Source: Stenocarpella maydis (lineage: Eukaryota > Ascomycota > Sordariomycetes > Diaporthales > Diaporthaceae). Taken from it: a DNA stretch of 64,000 nt. This document shows, piece after piece, positions 43,510 through 55,195 of the stretch; the first letter of the stretch is position 1; each line of letters begins with the position of its first letter. A model generated the notes under the pieces. The model ran no database searches and was not told the origin of the DNA. It saw only the letters and a list, made by a program, of their open reading frames with translations. The position numbers were made by a program, and so were the translations under genes. The stretch is taken from positions 1,320-65,319 of the forward strand of contig NQMI01000032.1 in the NCBI GenBank assembly GCA_002270565.1, read 5' to 3'.

Positions 43510-46176
43510 GGTGGGCGAACCAAGATTCAGTTCGGTTCGTTTCGTTGCTCAAGGTTTGTCGGCGAGGTCAACGAGAGCATTGCAATCCAGGTATCCCGAG
43601 GTTGCGTAGATGGTTTGTAAACTGCTAGACTCGCAGCACTGTGGCGCGCAAGAGGTGTGGACGGGATTCTGAGAACGCGCACAGTGGACATAAAGTGGGC
43701 TGCTAGCCATGTTCGAACCTGCCGGGGTAGATATACCCTGCCGTAGCTATGCCCGGGGGCCTGACAAACCCTAACGAGAAGCTGGGTGAGCCGCCCCTGC
43801 AGGCGGATGGAAATCCGAAAGTTGTAGGTTCGAACCCTACACTTGGCATCATTTTTTTCCATTCTTTTTTACCATTCTTTTTTTCCCTTCCAGCAATTCC
43901 TTCTGTAGGCACCTACACTACCACGAAGTATTGCAAAGGGCGGTTTGACGTGGCTGATGTATTATCGAGTACCTTGTTTGGAAGCTGCTTGGCTAGGTAT
44001 TGTTGTCAACCTAGAGGTTAGCATGGTGTGGCGGCTTTTAAGTTGGACATTGTGGTCAACCATTGCGGTTAATCATGCAGCACCCGGCATATAACTAGCC
44101 CGTCCGTCACTGGACACTGGCACAACAATACAATTTTTTTTGTCTTAACTTTCCAGAACTGCACCGACACATTCACAGTTAGTGACAGATCCATCTGGTT
44201 TTCCCCAGACTGCTTTATCTGCCGTAGGTGGGGGGCAACCCATAAATCTAGATTCTGTTATCTGGCGCAGTCCGTGTGTATAGCTATCCTGTGTGCCTCG
44301 ATACGCATTTTGTCTCCTGCTGCGAACCGTAAATACAGTTTGGTGCGCACCGGCCAATGGACGACCTGAACTACTACCCGACCTTCTCGGGGCTTCTGGA
44401 TGAGACACAGCGTCACCGGCCGACAGGACAAAGTTGAGATGCGTACATTGTACAGACAGACAGGTGCTCGCAGGACGAGACGCCAAGCCCAGGTGACAAG
44501 ACGAAACTCAGACGAGTACGGGAAAGAGAAACTGGCCCCACTGGCGACTGGCGGAGAGGCTCGGGATCACGAGGCTTGCGGCTCTGGAGGGAGAGCCGGC
44601 TGGCCAATCTGGCGACGCAGAGCTGCGGAACCGCTCGCTGGCCTGGCTGACGGGCATTGAGCGGACGGATGGATATTGCTAAAAAGGGTGCACGGGGTAA
44701 TTGTTGCGTGGCCCCTATCTAGTTGCCAAGAAGAGGTTCCCGGGAAGCTTTATGTACAAGTCAAGTTATTCCGTATGGCGAGACAGGGTTGCGGTTTCGT
44801 GTTTTCCCGAGTTCGGCGTGTCCCGGCACTCAAGACGCGATGCTGGCTTTGGGGTTTGCCATTGCTCGACTGTTTTCGTACCGTATGCACAGGGGGGTGG
44901 GATGCACAGCAGGGGGGTGGGGGGTCGAACATGTCTGGAACCGAGTGTCCCCTGTCTCACATCGAAGATAATCACCTGTTTACACAAATGCTCCATTATG
45001 GGAGGGGGTAGGGGCAGTCAGGGAGATTAGAAATCCACACGCGGCTCAGCACCAGAACCAGGACCTTACCGTGGGTACGGAGGAGTACTTGGATTTATCT
45101 GCCTATTATGGCGCCGGATTCTTTTTCCAAGAATCTATATTCGAGAATGAGCCTCTACTTCTGAGTGTCTTGACGTACTCCTGTGTGAGGACACGCCAAT
45201 TGTTTTTATGGAGAAATCTAAGCTTAAACTTAAATGGCTTTGTTGTTTTGGAGGTCGTGTGTGTTTCTGGGCCCTACCCTAGGGTAATAAGGGGTGCAGG
45301 GCTGGTAGGGCCGTCAAGCACAGGCGATCGGCCTCGGGATTTGCACGAGTGTTTGTAACGACAGATCATGATTTTCTCTTCCCGCCCGGCAGGTGACAGT
45401 GATATTCGCCATGGGCCCTGGTCGAGGGTGAGGGTAGTATAGGCTGGTTGAGTGGGTGGGTGAGCCGAGAAGTGCCCGCGCGGTACCCAAAACCCAAAAC
45501 CCAAAACGAGAGCCCACTGGCATGATTTCATCTCGTCTCAACGCCGCTGCGGCTTCAAGTTCGTTTCCGGCTCTGTCACCGAGCTCTGCGGGCGGAGTGG
45601 CCCTGCACACAAGCAAGCTTTCGACCAACGAACGAACGAACCGTGGGCGCCTGCGCGCTTCGCTTCTGCGCTCTCGCTTACACCACCGTGGTGGGCCCTC
45701 GTGAAGCCCTATCCACCTGCACGACCCACTCAGGGGTTTCGACTGCGGCTCACTTGCGACGGCAGCCGTAGCAGGCTACCAAGGCATGCTGGCTGCCCTG
45801 CGCTGCCCTTTGGCAGCAATCCATGCTCTGTGTCACTTGGCGTGTTTGTTGCTGTATGCCTGTATTCCCATCATGTTGTTGATCGCCCAAAAGTCGCAAA
45901 AACGGAGTGGCTGCCGCTGTCAGTCCCCTTGGGCCGAAAAACATCAGTGCACCAACTCCGACCAACTTCATCAACTGGCTCACACTCGGCCTTCCTCTTC
46001 TCTCATTCTCATTCTCATTCTTTCTGTCTGTGCCATCTTCTCACCAGCAGGTCTGATATTCTCTTCAAAACTACCCGGTTTTTTTTTTGCTTCTTTACCT
46101 TGTGGACTTGCGTCATTCATTTGTCCAGTTGTAACATTTTCTTTCTTTCAGAATAGGAGGAATACGCAGAATCAAG
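43510..46176. other. Long spacer with tRNA-like fragment
   Basis: Apart from the tRNA-like piece at 43754-43861, no gene was recognised. AACCCAA-type repeats (three near-perfect units) occur at 45485-45507. 45960-46150 is rich in TCTC and TTTC and forms the leader of the Egh16-like gene. Confidence 0.5.
43768..43861 (+). other. tRNA-like sequence (T-arm, variable arm, Pol III terminator)
   Basis: The end of this stretch has the features of a tRNA 3' half. A possible long variable arm folds as CGGAT-GGAA-ATCCG. A perfect T-arm follows, GTAGG-TTCGAAC-CCTAC (the Pol III B-box), then an acceptor-like ACTTGGCA and a run of seven T at 43852-43858. A possible anticodon stem, GCCTG with CAGGC, brackets about 36 bases that could include an intron, but no U33 or matching 5' acceptor and A-box could be identified. 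I regard it as a tRNA pseudogene or a class II tRNA with an intron I cannot resolve. An antisense frame here is spurious. Confidence 0.35.
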
Positions 46177-47419
46177 ATGCGTTCAGCAACTCGGGCCCTC
46201 CTCACCTCGGCCATGCTGGCTGTGGCCAACGCCCAGGGCGTTGTTCTCAAGGCAGTGGGTGACAAGGGGACTAGTACCGGCCTTCAAGGTTTGACTCACC
46301 TCCTCCACCATCGCAGGCTCACGCCCAGAGATATTGTCCGTGCCCAAGCTGACCAGCCACCATAGTCGACCCCAAGAACCCTGCCGACGCCAACTTCATC
46401 TCCCAGGCCGAGATCGTCGCCAATGTCGTCAATGAGTGTGGCCGTACCATGGCTGCAGGCAACATCGACATTGGTGAGCAGACCGAGAACGCCCTGGCAG
46501 CGGGCCAGGTCACTCAGGTCACCAAGGGAGGCTCGGTCACCATGACCATCAACACTGTCAACGCGACCGGCGAGGGTCCGTTCACTTGCGACCTGGACCA
46601 GACGTCAAACGCAAACGGCGCCAACGGGCAGACCCCATTGACCGTCAAGCAGGGCAACGTCCAAGGCAATGGCCAGATGCAGCTGTGAGTATATCCCTGC
46701 GTGCTTTTTCACCCCGGCCGCCAATCTAGCCTCTGGCTGTCGGGACACCGAGCATATCATATCACACAGCCACTGACCCCCCCGAGCCTCACAGAGACAT
46801 CACGCTGCCAAAGGACATGAAGTGCCAGGGCTCGTCCCAGGGAGACGTGTGCACCATCCGCTGCAAGAACGCCAACGACTTTGGTGGCTGCGTCGCGGTC
46901 CAGCAGACAGACACCAAGGCGCTCCCGGCAGACAACGACCCGTCCAACATCCAGACGGCCCAGACGCTGCAAGGCGTGACGGCCCAGATCGCCCAGAACA
47001 AGGTGGACCTCGCCGCCGCCATCCAGGGCAACGAGAACGCCGCCACCGTCGACGACCAGGGCGTCGAGGTCGTCAAGGCGATCCTGGACGCGGACCCGCA
47101 GATTACAAAGGACGTCAACGCCGAGGTTGCGAAGCAGGTCAAGCAGGCCGCTGCCGGTGGTAACAACAACAATAACAACAACAAAGGGAACGCGAATGGC
47201 AACGGGGGCAATGGAAAGGGCAAGGGAGCAAACCGCGGTGGCAACAACAACAACAACAACAACAATGCTGCCACGGGAGGCGCAACGGCGGGCAACGGGC
47301 GCGGAGGCAATGGAAATGGACGCAACAACAACAACAACAACAAGCGCATGACACCTGCCGAGCGCCGGGCCAAGAGATACGTTGTTGTTGGCGAGGACTT
47401 CAAGATCGGCGGCGAGTAG
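46177..47419 (+). CDS. Secreted Egh16/Gas1-like protein with Asn-rich tail
   Basis: Three exons, 46177-46288, 46366-46684 and 46795-47419, encode 351 residues. The signal peptide MRSATRALLTSAMLAVANAQ is followed by GVVLKAVGDKGTSTGLQV, the hallmark opening of the Egh16 (Blumeria) / Gas1-Mas3 (Magnaporthe) family of secreted, infection-related surface proteins. Further family-type motifs are EIVANVVNECGRTMAAGNID, GPFTCDLDQTSNANG, DITLPKDMKCQG and CTIRCKNANDFGGCVAVQQ, with Cys likely in disulphides. After residue 270 the chain becomes low complexity, with three Asn runs between Gly and Lys residues (AAC repeats at 47160-47345), and ends in a basic tail. Introns are 77 and 110 bp. The role in this organism is unknown; relatives are expressed during appressorium formation in plant pathogens but also occur in non-pathogens. 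Confidence 0.88.
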
Positions 47420-48092
47420 ACTTGAAGGCCTCTGTTGGATTGGTGGCAGCTGGCGAGACAGGGTCCGAGTTGCTGTAATGTGCACTTCTGTTGTTTTCTT
47501 TTTGGGGGAGACTATAGTACGGCCTTAGATAGACACTGTGATTTATCGAGGTGATCTTTTATATGCTTGGCTGCTGGACCCGTGAAGTAGGTCATACATT
47601 GTTGATGAGAATACCTAGACTGCGTGAACGCTGAACGCCACGGGGCACCCATTACTGAGGTGGTTCTGCTCGCCGGCACGCGGGAGTCATCCGGGTTTAA
47701 GTGAGGATAGCTACGGAGACAAAACCTTTATGGTCGGCCCCTGGGGTTACTCAGACCCAAGACCACCAGTCACCCAAAAGCCGCTGACAGGAGCCTTGTA
47801 GTATGACGGGCCTTTGGACCATGACAGTGAAGTCCGTCCATGATGACTGCCAGCTTGGCCCACCTCACTCTTAGGGGCTCAACACCAGCACCAGGCATCC
47901 TCATCCCACCCTCCTCTCCGGTCCTGACATAAATAGCCAAGCTTCCACCCAGTATCATCCGGGCTCCCAACACAGCAAGCCAACGCACATATCCCAGCTC
48001 GATAGAAACCCCCAAAAAGGAAAACAAATTAACTAACAGGAAAACAAACCCCAACCAGTCCCAAACCAAAACAAGGACAAAACAACCAGGCA
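47420..48092. other. Spacer
   Basis: No gene recognised. From 47990 the plus strand is rich in CAAAACCAAAC-type sequence and looks like the 5' leader of the small gene at 48093. Confidence 0.5.
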
Positions 48093-48335
48093 ATGCCTCA
48101 CTCGTCCATTAGCTCCTGGCAGTCATCCTCGGGCGACGGCTACCGGGACGACATCTGGTGGAACAGCCACCAACGCCACCGGCCCCAGCTCTTCAGCAAC
48201 CTCTACCAGGGCCAGTACCGCGTCGACCCGCAGCGGCAGTACTGGGGGAACCGCAACATCATGCACTGGATCCCCCGGCCGGACGGCGCCGGCTGGGCCG
48301 ACACGTACCCTCCCAGCTACCGCGCCTGGAGGTAA
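48093..48335 (+). CDS. Small Trp/Tyr/Arg-rich protein, unknown
   Basis: A single exon of 80 residues beginning MPHSSISSWQSSSGDGYRDD. It is rich in Trp, Tyr, Arg, Gln and Pro, with no signal peptide or membrane segment. Support for a real gene is the strongly GC-ending codon usage, the A/C-rich leader ending CAGGCAATG, and the clean ATG-to-stop frame. No family was recognised. It could also be the first exon of a longer gene or a chance frame. Confidence 0.45.
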   Translation: MPHSSISSWQSSSGDGYRDDIWWNSHQRHRPQLFSNLYQGQYRVDPQRQYWGNRNIMHWIPRPDGAGWADTYPPSYRAWR

Positions 48336-49146
48336 ATTTTGGCTTTACTTGGCCCGGAATCTACCTAGGTAGGCTTTTTTCTTCTTGTCGTGTGGGTTCA
48401 TAGGTTGCGTGATGTCTCGTAGGCGGACAGCAACGCACACATCTGAATCAAGAAGGATAATTTGAATTTTATATTCCTCTTCCTGGTGCCGTGACACTTG
48501 TACCACGTGATGATATGAAGCCAATTCCACCTTGCACCTGTGCCAGACTTGGAGCGAGTGTCTTCGCCCTTGGTAGTGACCGGCTCGCTGCCTAGGTACC
48601 CTAGGTAGACTTCGTATGGGACTAGAACATGTAGACAGGAGATCAGGGGCGCCTGGGCAGCTTGAGGCCTGGGTCGTCTGGCCACCCGTATGTTCCGTCG
48701 CTGGAAGCGGATGGTCAGGCACCACATGATGCGTGCAAGCCGTGAAGTGACAGACTGACGCGGTAGGCGATACCGAGAAAGAGGTACCTGCGCATTGAGA
48801 CAGACTGAGAATAGAAGAGGCACTTCTGTCCAGCAAGACTGTGGTGCAACCTCGTGGGGACCTTGTCAGGTTTCGATAGAATAGGTAGACATCTGTACAG
48901 AGTTCTTTTCCATGCATGGCAGTACGGCCAAGATCTCCATCATTCCACATCACGTCGTTCACGCATCCAGTTGCACAGAAAAGAAATACAGTCAAAAGTA
49001 CATTTCTATTCATCTGTGCTCGCGAATTTGCCATCTCGGGGCGGGGTATCTAGTGAAACAATATACAAACATAAACAAACACAAAAACAAACTCGCTTGT
49101 GATCGCTTCGTTCTCCGTCTTCGTTCCCGTCCTCTTTTTGTTCTTT
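48336..49146. other. Spacer, probably mostly 3' UTR of the large reverse-strand gene
   Basis: A 229-codon reverse-strand frame (48345-49034) starts with a hydrophobic stretch but shows no motif and lies just downstream of the large gene, so I take it as non-coding. CCTAGGTA-type palindromic motifs occur at 48363 and 48592-48606. Confidence 0.45.
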
Positions 49147-49284
49147 TTATTTTCTTGCCCCTTCGCTCCTCCTCGTCCTCCTCCTCGTCCTCGTCCTCCT
49201 CCTCGTCCTCCCCTCCTCCTCCTCCTCAGCCCTGGTCACCCCTCCGCTTGGCGCTGGGGTGGCCAGCCGCGCGCCCAGCGCGCT

Positions 49285-49319
<35 letters not shown>

Positions 49320-52300
49320 GCGCGGACTTCGCTCTGGTGGACGCCCTGGGCGTCTTGGGCGTCTTGGGCGTCTTCGTCACGGCGGCCGGCAGCCTCGATG
49401 GGCGCGGCCGAAGCGCCTTCTTCTCTGACTCGGCCGGGGCGGCGGCCGGGGCAGGGCTAGGGGTGGTGGGCTCCTCAGCCTCAGCCGGAGCCCTGGCCTC
49501 AGCCGCAGGGACGGCAGGCGCGGGGGCGGCGGCGAGAGGCTTGCCGACGTCGTCAACTTGGAACCTGGCCAAGGTCTCGTCCCAATGGACCGCCTTGCCG
49601 CGCCGGGAGGCCCGGCCACTAGCTATCTTGGTGGGCGACACGAAGGGATCGTCGCCCGCGGCGTTGTCTGCTGGCAGGGCGAGGCCAGCAAGACGGGCAG
49701 GGACCGGGAGGGCGGCGCCCTTGTTTCGGCGAGTGTTAGTACGCGTCAACGTGGCGAGGTCCTTCTCCTCCTTGCGCTGCATCAGGCCGGCGGTCGAGAT
49801 GGCGGGCATATCCGCATCATAGGAGCCTGGGAGCCGGACGGGGATGTGTGATGGCGTGACGGGCTCCGCGCGCTTGGTAGTAGCAACACGCTTGGAGCGA
49901 CGCGGGCCGCCGGAGACTCCCTTCGAGGTGAGGCTCTGGGACATGACCATCTCTGGGTTGAAGATCTCATCTGGAGAGTCGTCCTCCGCTCCCTTTCTGC
50001 GCCTCTTACGCAAGGGTTGCGGCGTAGTGTCGTCGAGGTCAGGCTTGACGAGACGGCTGTTCTTGCTCATGTCCAGGGGAGCTTCTTCGGCCTCCTTGAG
50101 CTTGCGCTTCTTGTTTGGGCTTGGGCTCAAGTTGGAATCCTTCAATCCAAGCGGTTTGCGAGGGCTCTTTACCGCGATGCTGATTCCGACTGGGGCTCTT
50201 GGCGAGCCCGTGGCAAACGTAGTGGGCTCCTTCGGCTTTGGCTTCATCTGAGCACGGCGGACGAAGTTGTGTAGGATCTCGAGCTGCGAGTCATTGTTGG
50301 ACTCGCCATTCTCTGCCTCAACGCTCTGTGGCTGGGTTGTGGGCATGGTAATTGGGCCTGCACCAGGCTCGATTGTAGCCATAGACTGCGGGGAAGCTGG
50401 TGGTTGCTCTGGCACCGACTCAGCTGGTATAGCTGCATCCAAGTTTTGCTCCGGCGTCTGGGCGGGCTGTGACATGACCGCCGGTCCGTCGGCATTGGAC
50501 GTGCCGCCTGTGGCAGTGGGTGGGATAGCAATGGCGTCGTGAGTATCACCATTTGAGGCTTCAAGAGGCTGTGACGAGGCCTCGAGCTGTTGAGGAATCG
50601 GTGTACCGTTTGCGCAAGTGGGTGCGATGGTAGTAGCGGCATGGGAATCATTTGAGGCTTCGAGAGGCTGTGACGTGGCCTCGAGCTTGTTGGAAACAGG
50701 TGTGTGGGTGATGGCAGCAGACTCAGGAAGGGTGTGGATTGCATCGTGTTCAGAGGCTTCAGCGGACTGTGGCATTGCCGCGAGCTCTCTGGAAACATGT
50801 CCATCAGCCGTGGCGGTGTTGAGTGTGATCTCAACACTTGCCTCCGTGGCTGTGGGTAGATCGGGCATTTGTGAGTCAGGCACTGATGAATCAAGCGCAG
50901 GTGAATCGGCGACATTCGAGTCAGCCGTGGATGGGTCGGCCGTCGGTAGGTATGCGAATTGGAATTGCAACTGAGGCGCAACGGTGTTGAAGTCAGGACC
51001 TTGAAAGGTCATGTCTTCGTCGTCTTCGTCAGGCTTGAGCACACTCTCGATACGGTCAATAACGCTCTGCTCCAAGGGCAGTGTGTCCTCTTCGTCCTTC
51101 ACAATGGTGTCCTCGCCGTCGTCGTTGCCAGCGGCCATGTCCTTGCTGAAAACTTGATCGGAGGGCTGCGTGTTGTCTCCGTCCTTCAAGGCGGTGCTTC
51201 CATCGTTAATGCCAGCGGCTATGTTCTTGCTGTAAAGCTGGTCGGCCTCGATGGCCTGTTCGAAGGACTCCGTGTCATCTCCGTTCTTCATCCTGTTGAA
51301 AACCTCGTCGGCCTTTCGATCGAGAAGATCTCTAATCTCATCATCGATGTTTTGAATGGCGTTCCAGTTTATGCTGGTCGTCTTTCGGACAGGGCGGGTG
51401 GCTGGGGTCTGGAGGGGAGCTGCTGTGTGCCTGGCGCGGGCAATCTGCACCATCGAGAACTCGCTGCCCATGTCGGACATGGAGTCGTCTTGGGCTGCAG
51501 CAAGGTTGCCAGCCTTGCTGACAATCGGGGTGGCGCCGTCGTGGCCAGCTGACTGTCCGAATATGTCGGGATTTCTTCCCACGTCCACATCTAGGCTGCG
51601 ACGGCGTCTCTTTGGTGGGCGCTGGCCCTGCTGGTCCTGCTCGCCCTGCTCTCCCATGGCCTCCTCGTAGCTGCGACGAGTGCCAAGGAATGTCTTGGCC
51701 ACCCAGGTGCTGACTTTCTTAAAAATCGCCATCTGAGCGTGTCTGTCGCTGCGTCGTGCATTGTTGAGAGAGATACGTCTCCTAGTCTCGTGCTCTGGCT
51801 CGGTTTGCACGTTGGGCATAAGCTGGTGAAATAGGGCCACATCTGCAAGACCGGCAGGCTTTGATGTCCAAGGCGAATAGGCGCAGGGCATTGATCGACG
51901 GCGAGTCGGGGGTCGCTGGTCGATCTTGTCGTTCTGAGCCTTGCGCTTGCGATCAGTAGCACTGGTACTGGCAGAACGAGATGATAGAGAGGACGAGGGG
52001 ACACGAAATCGGCCACGCTCGTTGGTGACCTCGATAGGGTCTTGGGTGTTGCCCTTGGAAGCTGCAGTGGTGGCGGATCGGGAAGACATTGGCGATGAGG
52101 GGACACGGAAGTGACCACGGTGATTGGTGATCTCGACGGGGTCTTCAGCCCCGTGATCGGAGGCAGCAGTGGTGGCGGATCGGGAGGAGAGAGAGGACGA
52201 AGGCACTCGGAAGTGACCACGGTAGTTGGTGATCTCAATTCCTTGATGCTCGCCTCCATCCTTGTCTCCATTTGCGTCGCCGGCGACGACCCCTGTAGCC

Positions 52301-53327
52301 GTTGCTGTCATGGTGAAGTACTTGTCTGCGGCCGCAGTCCACCGCTTTGAAGGCGCGCTGTACATTGGGCGGTACTTTACAGGCAATCCAAAGGGGCTCT
52401 CCTCGGCGATGGGGCTCAGCAAGTGGTGGCGCTTGAGAAGCTTGAGACGCTTGATAAGGCTGCGGCACTTCTTGATACGCCTTCTCCGGATCCGGGCCTG
52501 CTCTTCCCGCTGTTGCTTCATCACTTCCATTGCGTCCTCCCGCTTCATGTATACAGGCTCGTCAATTGTGTTAATGTCTATCTCGAAGACAATGAGCGGC
52601 TGGCACTCCGCGATCATGACCTCCCAAGTGGGAGGAGTGACGGGCCAGCGAGTATTGTGTCGCTTTCGGGGCGTGAAAATCAACTTGGATGGGTCAAAGT
52701 AGGGTCGCTTCTGAGGCGGCGCATGATGGCGGAGGATTTGGTTGTCGTGGGCAATCTGCTCGTACGCCTCCTTGACCTGTTCTATTCCGGTTATCAGCAA
52801 GGCATCGGGTGGGCATAAGAGATTGCGGGCAATCTCGGCTGGGCAGAACTGCTTACCTCTGGCCGTGACAATGTCATTCCTGCCAACCATACCCGCCGAC
52901 ATGTACGTGGTGTCGAAGGTGGGCAAGCCACAGGCGGTCTGGTCTCTCTCCAGCCTGGCGCGCTTTCTCGTGTCAAAGCCTTGGCTGGCGAGCTCGGCTG
53001 CGGCAACATTGTACATGATGTCGGGATTTCTGCCAGGGACGCGTTTGTAGATGCATCCCTTGACGGGGTTCGCAGTCGCAGGGCAGACGGGAATGCGCTT
53101 CCAACGGCGAGGGTCGCGTTGGTGTTTGATAGGAGGGAGGAAACAGTCGGGGGCAACAAAGGTCCTAGATGGCGCGTGGCGTGAGTGATTGCGCGTGGTG
53201 AAGAGTGAACCATGGGGGCGCAAAGCAAACGAGAACGAATTACTTACCTGTCTCTGAGCCACGACAGGCCGCCTTGAGAGTTGAGGTCTTCCCAGGCCTT
53301 GTCGGCCTTGGGGATATTGCGCGGCAT
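49147..53327 (-). CDS. Large, mostly disordered nuclear-type protein with internal repeats
   Basis: Exon 1 is 53327-53248 and exon 2 is 53164-49147 on the reverse strand, joined across an 83-bp intron (GTAAGT donor), giving 1365 residues. The N-terminal 300 residues are the most protein-like: MPRNIPKADKAWEDLNSQGG, then TFVAPDCFLPPIKHQRDPRR, then PLIVFEIDINTIDEPVYMKR, then a basic helix (RIRRRRIKKCRSLIKRLKL). Three tandem copies of a roughly 34-residue unit containing EITNYRGHFRVPSSSLSSRS lie at DNA 51990-52240. A Ser/Thr/Pro-rich middle has repeated SQPLEAS. Lys/Arg-rich patches such as RKRRRKGAED look like nuclear signals, and the tail ends in Arg/Thr repeats. No enzyme domain was recognised. 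A nuclear scaffold or chromatin-linked role is a guess from composition. Confidence 0.8.
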
Positions 53328-54052
53328 GGTCGGCGCGCGAAGGCTTGATTTGTGCTGTGGTCAGCTTTGGTGGTGGTGGCTATGTCAAAGTAAACAAAGT
53401 TTTGGAAGGGGTTGAACGACTCGAGAAATTCGATTGCGTGACAGGTATTTAATCAATCGAACAAGACGCCTCGAAACAAGGAATGGTCTTTTGAAAAGCT
53501 TCTGGATTTGATTTGCAGAGATGCGGGTCGCTGTCACGAGGGGCGATGGTTGATTTCGAATCGAGTCGTGTCGCGTGGGTGGGTTTGGTTCTGGGATTGT
53601 CGTGGTCCAGGAAACGGTCGGGGATTTTGAATGTTTACTTGGGAGCTAGCGCCAATCAGCTGCAGCCTGCCCGCAGTACACAAGTGAAGACAGCAGATGC
53701 GGGCAGCTGGCCGGCCAGGGTGGGGGCCGTCACGTCAAGCTCCAGGCGCGGGGGCAGGCAAGACATGTTGCCCCATGTCTTCACCTATTGCAGCGCGTGT
53801 GCACAGACCATCTAAAACTTTGGACTCGGATGCAATCAGAAGCTCGAGATCCTGACATGCAGCCTGTCGAGCAGACCGCCCAGAACCCCCATTCCTGACG
53901 ACCACTTGGCCAGTCCCGAGCCACCTCACACGAGAAACTCGTCCTGATCCTCGACTGCTTCCAAGGATCGCCCGATACCCGACTAAGAATACCGTCTCTT
54001 CCGAAAGTGAGGCCCTCGCCGGGCAGAGTCGCCGTCGGTCGCATCCATCATC
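53328..54052. other. Divergent promoter region
   Basis: This lies between the large reverse-strand gene and MRP10, which are transcribed away from each other, so it should contain both promoters. No gene or TATA box was recognised. Confidence 0.55.
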
Positions 54053-55195
54053 ATGGCTAAGACGCCCATGCGCTTGCCCCCATTGCGGGTGCTGCGAGTC
54101 AAGAATCCGAACAAACAGGAGGGCAACCCATGTGTGCCTATCATGTCTTCAGTTCTGGGTAAGTGATCATCGCCGGGGGATGCGCGCATCCTGCTCCCTG
54201 GATCTTGCGGGCCCTGGCAATAGACTCGAAGTCGAGTTGCGGCATATTTTTTTGGGCGGACGAACTGGAGAACACAACATATGTCCTGGTATAGGAAGGA
54301 CCATTTGAACTCTTTGAAATAGGATGGCCCGTTGGAAAGAGCATGGGATATATCGCATCCGCATCAACCCCCAATGTCGTGACATTGAGTTGGACTGTGG
54401 CACACATGAAGCGGCCCAGGGGCATTGTATGATTTGACCGGGCTCAACGGATGCAGTCCCAAGGCGCATACGCTCCAGATTCCAGCCAGGAACAATCTCC
54501 GGAGCGAGGGCATCTTGAGCTTAAAGAATAAGGAACCGTCGGACGACGGCACGGCTTCCCGTCCGGGCTCTCGCATGGCTTCGAGTATGCACTTGCAGTG
54601 TCGGACTGGCTCTCCCAGGAGGCGCACCAGGGCGCGTCCAAGATTCCTGCACACCATCGCTGGGCAAGACGGTCATTTGGGCCGCAGTCACCTTGAGCAG
54701 GGGGATGGCCAAAGCACAACGTGTCGTGGCTAGGACCTTGGGCGCGCCGTCTAATTCTTGCTGATTGGCTCGGGTATTGCCAGGCGGGGCTACATCTTGG
54801 GATTTCACTCCATTGTGGCCTCAATATGACGCCCTTCCTGATCAAGAATGTCGGGGCGCGCAACGTCCAGCGGTATTGGGGTGTCCTGGTATCCAGCGAA
54901 GTTGCGGGGCTTTGTCACTCATCACCCGATGCAAGGGCCTACGGATGAGTGTCCGGCTGTTTTTGTCGCTGGGGTTTCATATCAGATCAAGTCACCAAGT
55001 CACCCTGCTAACCACGGTCATCACACAGCATGTTGGGCGTCAGCAGGATACACATCGACAGGATGCGCCGTCGTTGAGCAAGCATTACGCGATTGCATGG
55101 ACGGGCCAAAGCCACCGCCCAAGAGGAAGAACAACATCAACTACCACTTGTCAAGATTTAAGAAGTATCTTGAAGGCAACACGAAGAAGAAATAA
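54053..55195 (+). CDS. MRP10: Mitochondrial small-subunit ribosomal protein Mrp10 (mS37)
   Basis: Two exons, 54053-54158 and 55029-55195, encode 90 residues. Exon 1 gives MAKTPMRLPPLRVLRVKNPN and MSSVL. Exon 2 gives ACWASAGYTSTGCAVVEQAL, then RDCMDGPKPPPKRKNNINYH. The paired cysteines (C-x10-C and C-x9-C) form the twin-Cys CHCH fold of Mrp10, a mitoribosomal small-subunit protein imported through the Mia40 pathway. The KRKNNINYHLSRF tail is typical of the family, as is the length (yeast about 95). The split falls between MSSVL and ACWAS and the join is exact in frame (CTG G / CA TGT). The intron is 870 bp, far longer than any other here. It has a GTAAGT donor and a GCTAAC branch site just before the acceptor. 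Confidence 0.9.
54159..55028 (+). other. 870-bp intron of MRP10
   Basis: Bounded by GTAAGTGATC and ...CTAACCACGG...CACACAG. Every other intron I placed is 43-184 bp. Reverse-strand frames inside (54141-54425 and 54364-54863) are open for up to 139 codons, but none has a motif I recognise, and forward frames are similarly blank. No transposon ends were found. It could contain a nested gene, a non-coding RNA or a decayed insertion. Confidence 0.7.

Noticed and set aside
43703..43912. Small reverse-strand protein containing GFEPTTFGF
   Set aside because: This is the well-known type of spurious frame produced by the antisense of a tRNA T-arm.
46757..47485. Reverse frames full of Val/Leu runs over the Egh16-like gene
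   Set aside because: They are translations of the antisense of AAC (Asn) repeats, not membrane proteins.
48345..49034. 229-codon reverse frame with a hydrophobic start
   Set aside because: Lies in the probable 3' UTR of the large gene, without motifs or codon bias.
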